A DNA stretch of 64,000 bases, from positions 186,001 to 250,000 of the forward strand of contig NZ_WBIR01000001.1 in NCBI RefSeq assembly GCF_009749395.1, in the 5' to 3' direction. Within the stretch, counting starts at the first letter, position 1. Each line of letters opens with the position of its first letter. Source of the stretch: Agromyces salentinus. GTDB lineage: Bacteria > Actinomycetota > Actinomycetes > Actinomycetales > Microbacteriaceae. The notes under the pieces are model-generated. The model did not search any database, was not told where the DNA came from, and saw only the letters and a program-made list of their open reading frames with translations. The position numbers were made by a program, and so were the translations under genes. Below, one piece after another: positions 43,434 to 51,486 of the stretch.

Positions 43434-43449
43434 TCCGAAATCCAGCGCT

Positions 43450-43489
43450 ACATCGCCACATCGCCACATCGCCACATCGCCACATCGCC
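43450..43489. repeat. Tandem octamer array (ACATCGCC x5)
   Basis: Five contiguous perfect units of ACATCGCC. The unit differs by one base from the ACTTCGCN array at 50110-50301. Confidence 0.88.
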
Positions 43490-43506
43490 ACAGGATTCTG
43501 GCAGCG

Positions 43507-43926
43507 TCACCCCTGCGCGTACGCCACGAGTCGTTCGCGCAGCGAGCCGGCGTGCAGCTCGAAGAGGTGCCCGTCGTCATCATGGAAGTAGATCGACTCC
43601 CCCTCGCCCGCGACCCGTGACCGCGGCGGCCGGATGTCGAGGCCGAGCCCGGTGATCGTCTCGCGGAGCCGTGGCAGGTCTGCCTGCTCGACCTGGAAGG
43701 CGACATGGTTGTAGCTGCGCGGCAGTCCGCCGTCGCCGAGCATGATCGCCACCCAGGTCCCCCCCGTCCCCTCGCCGACGAGGAAGAACCGCTCCTCCGA
43801 GAGCGAGAAGGTGTCGCGGCCGCTGTCGTACACCCGGACGGCACCGAGCACGCTCGTGAGCATGTCCTCCATGCGGTCGAGGTCCCGCACGACGAAGGTC
43901 ACATGGCTGAGTCCGCTGCTGGTCAC
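43507..43926 (-). CDS. fosX: FosX-type fosfomycin resistance hydrolase
   Basis: The 139-aa protein aligns along its length with FosX: GLSHVTFVVRDLDRME, TFSLSEERFFLVG, RSYNHVAFQVE, RVAGEGESIYFHDDDGH and LFELHAGSLRERLVAY. By comparison with Listeria FosX, H8, H74 and E123 should bind manganese and E45 corresponds to its general base E44, which hydrates fosfomycin without a thiol. Length matches. The GTG at 43926 fits the family start; no ribosome-binding site precedes it, and a 30-bp repeat array lies upstream in the same open frame. Confidence 0.92.
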   Translation of the reverse strand: MTSSGLSHVTFVVRDLDRMEDMLTSVLGAVRVYDSGRDTFSLSEERFFLVGEGTGGTWVAIMLGDGGLPRSYNHVAFQVEQADLPRLRETITGLGLDIRPPRSRVAGEGESIYFHDDDGHLFELHAGSLRERLVAYAQG

Positions 43927-43980
43927 CGGGACAGGGTACCGGGCTGTGTCGGGCGGTACCCGGCACGACCGGGCGGTACC

Positions 43981-44090
43981 GGGCACGACCGGGCACGACC
44001 TGGCGGGACGGGGCACGACCGGGCACGACCTGGCGGGACGGGGCACGACCGGGCACGACCTGGCGGGACGGGGCACGACCGGGCGGGACG
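43981..44090. repeat. 30-bp tandem array upstream of fosX
   Basis: Three exact 30-bp units (43981-44010, 44011-44040, 44041-44070), each built of GGGCACGACC, GGGCACGACC and TGGCGGGACG, plus a partial fourth. The unit length keeps the fosX frame open to an in-frame start at 44076. Confidence 0.9.
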
Positions 44091-44110
44091 GGCGGGGGCG
44101 GGTCTGTGCG

Positions 44111-44746
44111 TCAGCGCGCCGACGGCTCCCAGGCGAACCCGTCGGGGTCCGTGAAGACCCCGCCGTCCGAGTTGATCCGGATGCGGTGCGAGCCCGTGCC
44201 CTCGGGCGCGACGCCGGCCTGCTTGGCCAGGGCCCGGCGCTTGTAGAGGCCGAGGCCGATGGGGCTCGATCCGGTCGCGAAGTCGACGTAGCTGCCGAAG
44301 CTCTTGCCGACCGCGAGCCCGCGGTCCGTGTAGAACCGCTTGCTCGCCGACACGTCCTCGGCGCCGAGCAGCAGCACGAGGTTCTCGTACTCGCGCGTGG
44401 CCGGACCGGTGTCCTTCCTGGCCGAGGTCGCGAGGGTCCAGATCGAGCCGTCGGGCGCCTGCACGACGCCGCCGATGCCCCAGAGGGACTTCTCGACGGG
44501 CTTCAGCACCGTCGCTCCCGCGGCGATCGCGGCCTGGTACAGCGCGTGCACGTTCGCCGGCTGCGCGACCACGATCGACATCGTGAATCCGCGGAAGCCG
44601 CTCGTCGCGGCATCCGCTGCGGTGGTGCGCACCTGGCGGTCGAGGCTGAACGCCTCCCGGTAGAACCGGGCGGCGGCCTCGGGGTCTGCGGCCTCGATCG
44701 TGATCGAGTCGATGGTCGTGATGGTGGTGAGGTCTGTGGTTTCCAT
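44111..44746 (-). CDS. VOC family protein (two-module)
   Basis: A 211-aa protein with two VOC modules: DSITIEAADPEAAARFYREAF...RGFTMSIVVAQPANVHALYQAAIAAG and YENLVLLLGAEDVSASKRFYTDRGL...GVFTDPDGFAWEPS. The layout matches glyoxalases annotated in many soil actinobacteria. The ligand is unknown. It precedes fosX on the same strand, separated by the 30-bp array. Confidence 0.85.
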   Translation of the reverse strand: METTDLTTITTIDSITIEAADPEAAARFYREAFSLDRQVRTTAADAATSGFRGFTMSIVVAQPANVHALYQAAIAAGATVLKPVEKSLWGIGGVVQAPDGSIWTLATSARKDTGPATREYENLVLLLGAEDVSASKRFYTDRGLAVGKSFGSYVDFATGSSPIGLGLYKRRALAKQAGVAPEGTGSHRIRINSDGGVFTDPDGFAWEPSAR

Positions 44747-44828
44747 GACTGAGAAAGTACGCCCGGGCGTGCGGGGGCGGCTTCTCGATTCCTGCTCGAT
44801 CGGCGTCGCCCGACCCGGCCGGGTCACG

Positions 44829-44880
44829 AACACAGGAAGACACGCCGCCCCGTGCCCGAAAACAGGCAGCGGGACGGCGT
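44829..44880. repeat. Dispersed intergenic repeat, family A copy 2
   Basis: AACACAGGAAGACACGCCGC, 13 nt, then ACAGGCAGCGG: the same order and spacing as at 984-1026. Single copy, between the VOC gene and a secreted protein gene. Confidence 0.6.
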
Positions 44881-44958
44881 GGCGGCTCCGACGTTCCTGC
44901 GCTCGAGCGAGCGAGCGCGCGCGGCGGGCGCACGTCGCTGCGCCCGCCGCGGCCCCGG

Positions 44959-45606
44959 TCACTCGAAGAGCGAGAGGGTGAGCGTCGAGGTGTAGCTTCC
45001 GGGCGCGACGTCGCTCGGGGTGCGGAGGAACAGGTCGGCGTCGGCGGTCCAGGCGCCGTCGGGCGCGACATCCTCGGAGTCCCACGCGGAGGCGAAGAGC
45101 TCCTGGTCGACGAGGCCGACGTTGTTGCCTCCCTGCGTGGGCGCGTCGATCACGGTCACGACCTCGTCGCCGACCGCGACGAGGCCGGAGTCGCCCCCGT
45201 CGATGAGGTTCGGCCGCCAGCCGAGGTGGCCGGCACCGATCGGCTCCTGGCCGGCGTCGCCGACGAAGTCGCTCGTCGTGCCGAGCACGTACCAGGCCGC
45301 CGCGTCGCCGATCTCGTCGGACGTGCGCGTGTCGGTGACGGTCACCGTCGGCAGTTGCCCGGTGAACTCGCGCACGGTGGGCTCGCCCGACTCGCCCTCG
45401 GTCAGCGCGACACCGGAGCCGGCGACGCTCATCGCGAGCACGCCGGGCTCGGTCACGGGCGCGACCTCGACGCTGACGTCGACGGTGCTGTCGGCGCCGA
45501 TCGACTCGTCCGCGTTGGCGGCGGCCGCGGCACCGACCGCGAGCAGCATCGCGCCGACGGTCACCGCCGTCGCGCGGGCCGCAGCGGTCTTCGTGATGCT
45601 CTTCAT
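44959..45606 (-). CDS. Secreted beta-rich protein, WxL-domain-like
   Basis: A 215-aa protein with a signal peptide ending AAAAANADE. The mature part is acidic and beta-rich: PGVLAMSVAGSGVALTEG, TVTVTDTRTSDEIGDAAAWYV and a C-terminal GSYTSTLTLSLFE. The overall pattern fits the WxL-like surface proteins of actinobacteria, which attach to the cell wall. No catalytic motif is seen. The 373 bp upstream to the DUF2188 gene hold only a CCCC-TGACA-GGGG mini-hairpin (45837-45849). Confidence 0.65.
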   Translation of the reverse strand: MKSITKTAAARATAVTVGAMLLAVGAAAAANADESIGADSTVDVSVEVAPVTEPGVLAMSVAGSGVALTEGESGEPTVREFTGQLPTVTVTDTRTSDEIGDAAAWYVLGTTSDFVGDAGQEPIGAGHLGWRPNLIDGGDSGLVAVGDEVVTVIDAPTQGGNNVGLVDQELFASAWDSEDVAPDGAWTADADLFLRTPSDVAPGSYTSTLTLSLFE

Positions 45607-45979
45607 CTGGGTTCTCTCTTCTGTCTCGTGGGCGAGCCGTTCCGGTTCCGGCGCACAGGGCGGCCGAAGCTCGCGATGCGGTGCCGGCGCAACGCTCGCG
45701 ACGCTACGCACGGGCCTGCTCGCCTCGGCCGACGGTTCCTCGCCGACTGGCGAACGTCGCGTGAACTCCGGCAGCAGTCGTTCGGACAAGGCGGGCGGGT
45801 TCGAATGGTGAACGATGGCCGAGAGTCCGCTCGACCCCCCTGACAGGGGCTTCCGAGGGGCGTACCGTGAATGGTCACGACCGGCTGGTCATGGCATGGG
45901 CGCGATTCCGTACGCGGCACGCGAGACATGCGAACCGGCACGACCGACCATCGAGACGAACGAGATGTGAGGGCCGCAC

Positions 45980-46195
45980 ATGGCTGAGGGCGACGTCGAG
46001 ACCCACTCGAACCGTGGGCAGTGGGAGAACCGGGTCGAGGGGCATCCGGAGCTCTCGCAGAGCTACGCGAGCCGCGACGAGGCGATCGAGGCCGGCCGCA
46101 GGTTCGCCGAGGAACGCGGCACGGCGCACACCGTCGTCGACAGCGACCCGACCGGCGTCATCACCGATCCAGCGCCGACGGACGTGCCCGACTGA
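45980..46195 (+). CDS. DUF2188 protein
   Basis: The 71-aa protein has the DUF2188 layout: VETHSNRGQWENRVEGHPELSQSYASRDEAIEAGRRFAEERGTAHTVVDSD. Such proteins are small, of unknown function, and often found in stress clusters. The stop codon overlaps the DUF427 start (TGATG), so the two are coupled. Confidence 0.8.
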   Translation: MAEGDVETHSNRGQWENRVEGHPELSQSYASRDEAIEAGRRFAEERGTAHTVVDSDPTGVITDPAPTDVPD

Positions 46196-46689
46196 TGCAG
46201 CCGACCCCGCTGCCGGCCGCGCCCGGCCAGGAGTCCGTCTGGGACTACCCGCGCCCGCCGCGCCTCGAGGTCGTCGACGCCCGGGTCACCATCACCCTGG
46301 ACGGGCAGGTCATCGCGAGCACGCGCGACGTGATGCGCGTGCTGGAGACGAGTCATCCGCCCGTCTACTACGTGCCCATCGAGGAGTTCGTGCCGGGCAC
46401 GGTCGTGCCGACCGGCGGTTCCTCGTTCTGCGAGTTCAAGGGCAGCGCGAGGTACTACGACCTGCTCTCGGGGCCCACGAGGGCGGCCCGCGCGGCGTGG
46501 GAGTATCCATCGCCCGCGCCGGGCTACGAGCCGCTCGCCGGACGCGTCGCGGTCTACGCGGGCCTCGTCGATGCGTGCACCGTCGACGGCGAACGGGTCG
46601 AACCGCAGCCCGGCGGCTTCTACGGCGGCTGGATCACGTCGAACGTCGTCGGCCCGTTCAAGGGCGGTCCGGGCTCGATGGGCTGGTAG
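46195..46689 (+). CDS. DUF427 protein
   Basis: The 164-aa protein is a DUF427 member: ESVWDYPRPPRLEVVDARVTITLDGQVIASTRDVMRVLETSHPPVYYVP, EFKGSARYYDL and the C-terminal [18 protein letters not shown]. The family is widespread in soil bacteria and has no assigned reaction. It is coupled to the DUF2188 gene and overlaps the catalase gene end by 32 bp in convergent orientation. Confidence 0.88.
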   Translation: MQPTPLPAAPGQESVWDYPRPPRLEVVDARVTITLDGQVIASTRDVMRVLETSHPPVYYVPIEEFVPGTVVPTGGSSFCEFKGSARYYDLLSGPTRAARAAWEYPSPAPGYEPLAGRVAVYAGLVDACTVDGERVEPQPGGFYGGWITSNVVGPFKGGPGSMGW

Positions 46690-48928
46690 GCCGGGCGGGC
46701 GCGGGCGTCACGGCGGGTTCGCCGCCGAGTTCGAGTCGCTCCCAGACGCGGTGCCGCGGCAGCAGGCCGAGCAGGCCGGCCGCGACGACCTGCAGTGCGC
46801 CGGTCAGCACGCCGGGCGCCTGCGTGTCGAGCCCGGAAGCCTCGACCCCGGCCACCGCCTCGTCGACGACGCCGATCGCCTTGCCGTGCCGGAACGCCTC
46901 GGCCAGCAGTTGCGCCGAGCGAGGATCAGCGGATGCCGCGAGCACGAGCACCCCGTCGAGCTCGACGCTCGTCGCGGTGTGGAAGCTGCGCTGCACCGGG
47001 ATCTCGCCGAGGCGCCCGCCCGTCGGTGCGATCACGATCGGCAGCGCGCCGGCGTCGGCGATCGCCTCGCGAACGCCCTCGAGCGCCGCGACGTCGGTCG
47101 CGGCATCCGCCACGATGCCGACCATGCGACCGGCGATCGGCCACTCCTCGCCGACCATGCGCAGCGCCGGGCTCGGGTCGAGGTCGAGCACCTCGACGTC
47201 GGCATCGGCGTCGGGCACTGGCACGCCGAGCGCGGCGGCGACCGTCGCGCACAGGTCGGCGTCGATGCTCGCGAGGGCACGCAGCTGGCGCAGCTTGATG
47301 TTCTCCTCGAAGCACTTGCCGAGCTCGAACGCGTAGGCGTCGGCGACGTGCTGCTGCTCGATCGGGGTCAGCGAGCGGTAGAAGAGCCGCACCTGCGAGA
47401 AGTGGTCGTCGAAGCTCGCAGGCTTCGCCCGCTCCTTGACGGACTCGGCGACGGGCGCGGGCACCTCGATGAAGGCTCCCTCTGCGGCACCGGCCTCGAA
47501 GGGGCATCCGCCGTCGAGCGAGTTCGGGTGGTACGGCGCGACGCCGGAGTGCACCGCGGTCTGGTGCATGCCGTCGCGGAGCATGTCGTTCACGTCGGCG
47601 TGCGGCCGGTTGATCGGCAGTTGCGCGAAGTTCGGCCCGCCGAGCCGCGAGATCTGGGTGTCGAGGTACGAGAACAGGCGGCCCTGCAGCAGCGGGTCGT
47701 TCGTGACGTCGATGCCGGGCACGAGGTGGCCCGGGTGGAAGGCCACCTGCTCGGTCTCGGCGAAGTAGTTCGACGGGTTGGCGTCGAGCGTCATCGTGCC
47801 GATGACCTGCAGCGGGCAGAGCTCCTCGGGCACGATCTTCGTCGGGTCGAGCAGGTCGATGCCCTCGAAGGTCTCGTCCGGGGTGTCCGGCATGACCTGC
47901 AGCGCGAGGTCCCACTGCGGGTGCGCGCCGGCCTCGATCGCGTCCGCGAGGTCGCGGCGGTGGAAGTCGGGGTCCTTGCCGCCGAGCAGCTGCGCCTCCT
48001 CCCACGTGAGCCCGTGCGTGCCGAGCCTCGGCCGCCAGTGGATCTTCACGAGCGAGGTCTCCCCCGCCTCGTTCTCGAAGCGGAACGTGTGTACCCCGAA
48101 GCCCTGCATCATGCGGTACGAGCGGGGGATGCCGCGGTCGGACATGTTCCAGATCGTGTGGTGCTGCGCCTCGGTGTGCAGCGACACGAAGTCCCAGAAG
48201 GTGTCGTGCGCGGACTGCGCCTGAGGGATCTCGCGGTCGGGATGCGGCTTGCCGGCGTGGATGACGTCGGGGAACTTGATCGCGTCCTGGATGAAGAACA
48301 CCGGGATGTTGTTCGCGACGAGGTCGTAGACGCCCTCCTGCGTGTAGAACTTCGTGGCGAAGCCTCGCGTGTCGCGCACGGTGTCGGCCGAGCCGCGCGA
48401 TCCGAGCACGGTCGAGAACCGCGTGAACACGCGCGTGCGCACCCCCGCCCGCAGGAATGCGGCCTTCGTGATGCCCTCGGCCGCGCCGTTCGCCTCGAAG
48501 ACGCCGTGCGCGGCCGCGCCGCGGGCGTGCACGACGCGCTCGGGGATGCGTTCGTGGTCGAAGTGCGTGATCTTCTCGCGCAGGTGGTGGTCCTGGAGCA
48601 GCACGGGTCCGCGCGGACCCGCCTTCAGCGAGTGGTCGGTGTCGGGCAGGCGAGCGCCCTGCGCGGTGGTGAGGTACTGCCCCTGCTGGGCGACGGCCTG
48701 CGGGGGCAGGTCGGTGGCCGCGCCGGTCGGCGTGCGGCGGTCGGGCCCGGTCTGGTCCGGCTTCGGCGGCAGCGGATGCCGCGGGGTCGTCGGTTCCTCG
48801 AGTGCGGGCGGCTCGGGCGCCGGGGCACCCGGAAGGAAGACCTCCCCCGAGGCCTGCGTCCCGCCGGTGCGGTTCTCGTCGGTGCGGTTCTTCGTGCGCT
48901 TCTCGTCGGAATCTCGCGTGTCGCCCAT
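46658..48928 (-). CDS. katE: Large-subunit catalase (KatE/HPII type)
   Basis: The 756-aa protein is a clade 2 catalase. Heme and catalytic motifs: [12 protein letters not shown] (catalytic His134), [15 protein letters not shown] (Asn near 206), [14 protein letters not shown] and the heme-ligand tyrosine in [14 protein letters not shown]-terminal flavodoxin/GATase-like domain starts near residue 600. It degrades hydrogen peroxide, and its length matches E. coli HPII. Start: ATG at 48928 has GGGGAGG five nt upstream; a TTG at 48949 is another candidate. It is convergent with the DUF427 gene. Confidence 0.95.
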   Translation of the reverse strand: MGDTRDSDEKRTKNRTDENRTGGTQASGEVFLPGAPAPEPPALEEPTTPRHPLPPKPDQTGPDRRTPTGAATDLPPQAVAQQGQYLTTAQGARLPDTDHSLKAGPRGPVLLQDHHLREKITHFDHERIPERVVHARGAAAHGVFEANGAAEGITKAAFLRAGVRTRVFTRFSTVLGSRGSADTVRDTRGFATKFYTQEGVYDLVANNIPVFFIQDAIKFPDVIHAGKPHPDREIPQAQSAHDTFWDFVSLHTEAQHHTIWNMSDRGIPRSYRMMQGFGVHTFRFENEAGETSLVKIHWRPRLGTHGLTWEEAQLLGGKDPDFHRRDLADAIEAGAHPQWDLALQVMPDTPDETFEGIDLLDPTKIVPEELCPLQVIGTMTLDANPSNYFAETEQVAFHPGHLVPGIDVTNDPLLQGRLFSYLDTQISRLGGPNFAQLPINRPHADVNDMLRDGMHQTAVHSGVAPYHPNSLDGGCPFEAGAAEGAFIEVPAPVAESVKERAKPASFDDHFSQVRLFYRSLTPIEQQHVADAYAFELGKCFEENIKLRQLRALASIDADLCATVAAALGVPVPDADADVEVLDLDPSPALRMVGEEWPIAGRMVGIVADAATDVAALEGVREAIADAGALPIVIAPTGGRLGEIPVQRSFHTATSVELDGVLVLAASADPRSAQLLAEAFRHGKAIGVVDEAVAGVEASGLDTQAPGVLTGALQVVAAGLLGLLPRHRVWERLELGGEPAVTPAPARPTSPSSPDRP

Positions 48929-49065
48929 GTCGGCCTCCCCGTCGCTCAACGTCGTCGTCGTGGTGTGCTTGGCAGGCTAGGGGCTGGGCGCGCGCCCGGG
49001 GAACGGGCTTGACTCCGCCCCGCGGTTCGACCAGACTCGCGCCTCCCGCGCTCCGGCGGCGATCG

Positions 49066-49142
49066 GCCGGCGGTCGAGTCCAGCCGGCGGTCGAGCTCAG
49101 CCGGCGGTCGAGTAGGGAGCGCCAGCGACCGTATCGAGACCC
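49066..49142. repeat. Family R repeat
   Basis: Three GCCGGCGGTCGAG words are followed by a half unit GTCGAGTAGGGAGCGCCAGCGACCGTATCGAGACC. It lies just upstream of the operator of the methyltransferase gene. Confidence 0.75.
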
Positions 49143-49158
49143 CGGCACCCACCCGAAC

Positions 49159-49173
49159 TTGCCGGAACGGCAA
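49159..49173. promoter_or_regulatory. Putative XRE-cupin operator, copy 2
   Basis: TTGCCGGAACGGCAA is the exact reverse complement of the palindrome at 30012-30026, and is followed after the same 7 bp by TGCCATTC. See the shared-operator finding. Confidence 0.6.
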
Positions 49174-49179
49174 GCGGGC

Positions 49180-49208
49180 ATGCCATTCGCGCGCGGCATC
49201 CGTACGCT
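49180..49208 (+). promoter_or_regulatory. Promoter of methyltransferase gene
   Basis: ATGCCA (49180-49185) and TACGCT (49203-49208) are 17 bp apart, identical in spacing to the TTGCCA/CACGAT promoter of the gene at 30069. A GAAAGGAACCCC site precedes the ATG at 49231. Confidence 0.5.
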
Positions 49209-49230
49209 CTGATGCAGCGAAAGGAACCCC

Positions 49231-49938
49231 ATGAACGCACCCGAGCACGGCTCTGGCCACGATCACGAGCACAGCGATCGAGCCCCCGACGACCGGGGCC
49301 ACGACGATCGAGGCCACGATGCAGGCGAGATGTTCGAGGCGCCCAGCTGGGAGGAGCGCTACTCCGGCGAGCAGACCGTGTGGAGCGGCAACCCCAACGC
49401 GCAGCTCGTCGCCGAGGCGTCGGCGCTGACGCCGGGCACGGCGCTCGATGTCGGATGCGGCGAGGGCGGCGACGTGATCTGGCTGGCCCAGCGGGGCTGG
49501 CGGGTGACCGGCGCTGACTTCTCGGCGAACGGCCTCGCCCGAGCCGCCGGCCACGCCGAGGCTGCCGGCGTCGCCGACCGGACGGCCTGGTGGCAGGTCG
49601 ACGCCCGCGAGTTCACGGCCGAGGGCCGGTCGTACGACCTCGTCACGACGCACTTCCTGCATCCGCCGGACCACGGCATGGTCGAGGTGACGCGGCGCCT
49701 GGCCGAGGCGGTCACGCCCGGCGGCCACCTGCTGGTCGTCGGCCACGCGCCTGATGCGACCTTCACGCACCTGGCCGAGAGCCACCGGTCGGCGATGTTC
49801 CTGGCCGAGGAGCTGCTGCCCGCCCTGCCCGAGGACTTCGACGCGCTCGTCGTCGAGCAGCGGCCGCGCACGATGACGCGCGACGGCGTCACGATGGACG
49901 TGCACGACTCGACGCTGCTGGCTCGCCGCCGCGCCTGA
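49231..49938 (+). CDS. SAM-dependent methyltransferase with His/Asp-rich N-terminus
   Basis: A 235-aa class I methyltransferase: EASALTPGTALDVGCGEGGD (motif I), WRVTGADFSANGLARA, YDLVTTHFLHP and TPGGHLLVVGHAP. Residues 4-32 are rich in His and Asp (HGSGHDHEHSD...HDDRGHD), a possible metal site or linker. This architecture matches the methyltransferase half of actinobacterial bifunctional reductase/methyltransferase proteins (known family; here split). It shares promoter and operator with the thioredoxin-reductase-like gene at 30069. Confidence 0.88.
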   Translation: MNAPEHGSGHDHEHSDRAPDDRGHDDRGHDAGEMFEAPSWEERYSGEQTVWSGNPNAQLVAEASALTPGTALDVGCGEGGDVIWLAQRGWRVTGADFSANGLARAAGHAEAAGVADRTAWWQVDAREFTAEGRSYDLVTTHFLHPPDHGMVEVTRRLAEAVTPGGHLLVVGHAPDATFTHLAESHRSAMFLAEELLPALPEDFDALVVEQRPRTMTRDGVTMDVHDSTLLARRRA

Positions 49939-50109
49939 ACTCGCCCTGGGTCGGCGGTCGCCGGTCGGCCGTCGCCTGTCGGCGGCCGGCGGTCGGCGGT
50001 CGCCGGTTGGCGGTCGGACGGTTGGCGGATGAGCGGTCCCCCGCCGGCGCTCGGTCAGGCCGGCAGGTCGGCCCTGTCGGCTCGGGAGCTCGATCGGCCG
50101 TCGCGCGCC

Positions 50110-50301
50110 ACTTCGCCACTTCACCACTTCGCGACTTCGCCACTTCGCTACTTCGCGACTTCGCTACTTCGCGACTTCGCCACTTCGCGACTTCGCCACT
50201 TCGCTACTTCGCCACTTCGCGACTTCGCCACTTCGCCACTTCGCTACTTCGCCACTTCGCTACTTCGCCACTTCGCGACTTCGCTACTTCGCTACTTCGC
50301 C
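50110..50301. repeat. Tandem octamer array (ACTTCGCN, 24 units)
   Basis: Twenty-four contiguous 8-bp units. Twenty-three have ACTTCGC in the first seven positions, one has ACTTCAC. The eighth base is C (11 times), T (7) or G (6), never A. The rest of the 526-bp gap (49939-50464) holds irregular GTCGGCGG words (about 49955-50035) and no gene. Confidence 0.95.
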
Positions 50302-50464
50302 ACCGGATCCTGAGACGGAACTCTCCCTCCCCGAGCGCGCCCGCCGGACCGGGCCGCCGAGCCGTCGGGAAGCCGGGCAGCCGGCCGCCGCAACACCGGC
50401 TTTCCGGCGCGACCCGGCGCATCTCGTGATTGTGCCCGGCCGCCGACCGGAGGATCCTGAACCC

Positions 50465-50860
50465 ATGAGCGACCGCGAAGAGTTCCTGGTGTGGCTGCAG
50501 AGCGAGTTCGTGCGTGCCGAGCGGGCGATGTTCGACGGCGACGACGGCCCGCGCCGTGCGATCTGGTCTGCCGACGAGCCCGTGAGCGTGCTCGGCGCGT
50601 GGCGCAACGCCACGAACCGCGCCGAACTCGTCGAGGCGTTCGAGGTGCTCTCGACGACGTTCTCGAACTGCACCGACTACGCCTTCGACCTGATCGCGTT
50701 CGACGTGCGCGGGTCGATGGCCTACACCGTCGGCTACGAGCGCGTGGCCACCTCGATCAACGGCCAGCCGCGCGCGTTCTCGCTGCGCGCGACGCAGGTG
50801 TACCGCCTCGAGGCCGACGGATGGCGCGTGGTGCACCGCCACGCCGACCACGTCGGGTAG
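50465..50860 (+). CDS. SnoaL/NTF2-like protein (DUF4440 type)
   Basis: The 131-aa protein has an NTF2-like fold: SEFVRAERAMFDGDDGPRRAIWSADEPVSVLGAWRNA and an all-beta C-terminus ending YRLEADGWRVVHRHADHV. The central CTDYAFDLIAFDVRGSMAYTVGYER fits DUF4440/SnoaL-type proteins. These bind small ligands or act as isomerases; none is named here. The ATG at 50465 follows AGGATCCTG. A family R cluster follows it. Confidence 0.82.
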   Translation: MSDREEFLVWLQSEFVRAERAMFDGDDGPRRAIWSADEPVSVLGAWRNATNRAELVEAFEVLSTTFSNCTDYAFDLIAFDVRGSMAYTVGYERVATSINGQPRAFSLRATQVYRLEADGWRVVHRHADHVG

Positions 50861-50898
50861 CTCGCGCGCCGACCCGCCCTCCGTCGGCGATCACCATC

Positions 50899-51092
50899 CG
50901 GCGGTCGAGTAGGCGCGCCAGCGCCGTATCGAGACCCTGGCGGGTGCGGGGTCTCGATACGCTCCGCTACTCGACCGCCGAGAGGTTCCGGCGGTCGAGT
51001 AGGCGCGCCAGCGCCGTATCGAGGCCCTGGCGGGTGCGGGGTCTCGATACGCTCCGCTACTCGACCACCGAGGGGGGCTCCGCTACTCGACC
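50899..51092. repeat. Family R repeat cluster
   Basis: Two forward/reverse pairs: GGTCGAGTAGGCGCGCCAGC..CGTATCGAGACC and GGTCTCGATACGCTCCGCTACTCGACC, at 50900-50985 and 50992-51078, followed by a truncated GCTACTCGACCACC. Confidence 0.9.
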
Positions 51093-51109
51093 ACCCGGAC
51101 GGTCTGGGC

Positions 51110-51352
51110 TCAGGCGGCGTGGCGGCCGCGCGGGGCTCGCACGGCCAGCGACCGCATCGAGACCGCACGGCGGCGGTGCCCGGTCGCGTGCCCGGCACCA
51201 GCGCCGGCCCCGACCCCGAGCTCCAGCCCAGCGGATGCCGCGGCGAGCCCCGTCGACCCGAGACGCGGGTGGTCGGCGACCCGCGCGCACGCGCAGGGCA
51301 GCGCGGCGAGCTCGCCGAGCGATCCGGTCACGAATTCCAGGTGCGTGGTCAT
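51110..51352 (-). CDS. Possible 80-aa small protein
   Basis: The frame MTTHLEFVTGSLGELAALPC... has GGAGGG eight to nine nt upstream of the ATG. It is Ala/Gly-rich with no clear membrane segment, and the C-terminal third is low-complexity basic. I know no family. Codon use is acceptable but the position between two repeat clusters leaves doubt that it is translated. Confidence 0.35.
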   Translation of the reverse strand: MTTHLEFVTGSLGELAALPCACARVADHPRLGSTGLAAASAGLELGVGAGAGAGHATGHRRRAVSMRSLAVRAPRGRHAA

Positions 51353-51486
51353 GGCACGGGTCCCTCCTCGGTCGTGAACGGGCGATCGCCCCTCACCCCT
51401 AGAGATGCAGGATGCCCCGGATCATGACGCCGCGGCATCCGGATCAACCCTGAAACCGCGAAGATCCGGCGACGCGGGCCCGGATC

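Noticed and set aside
50110-50301. CRISPR array
   Set aside because: Units are 8 bp with no spacers; it is a simple tandem repeat and no cas gene is near.
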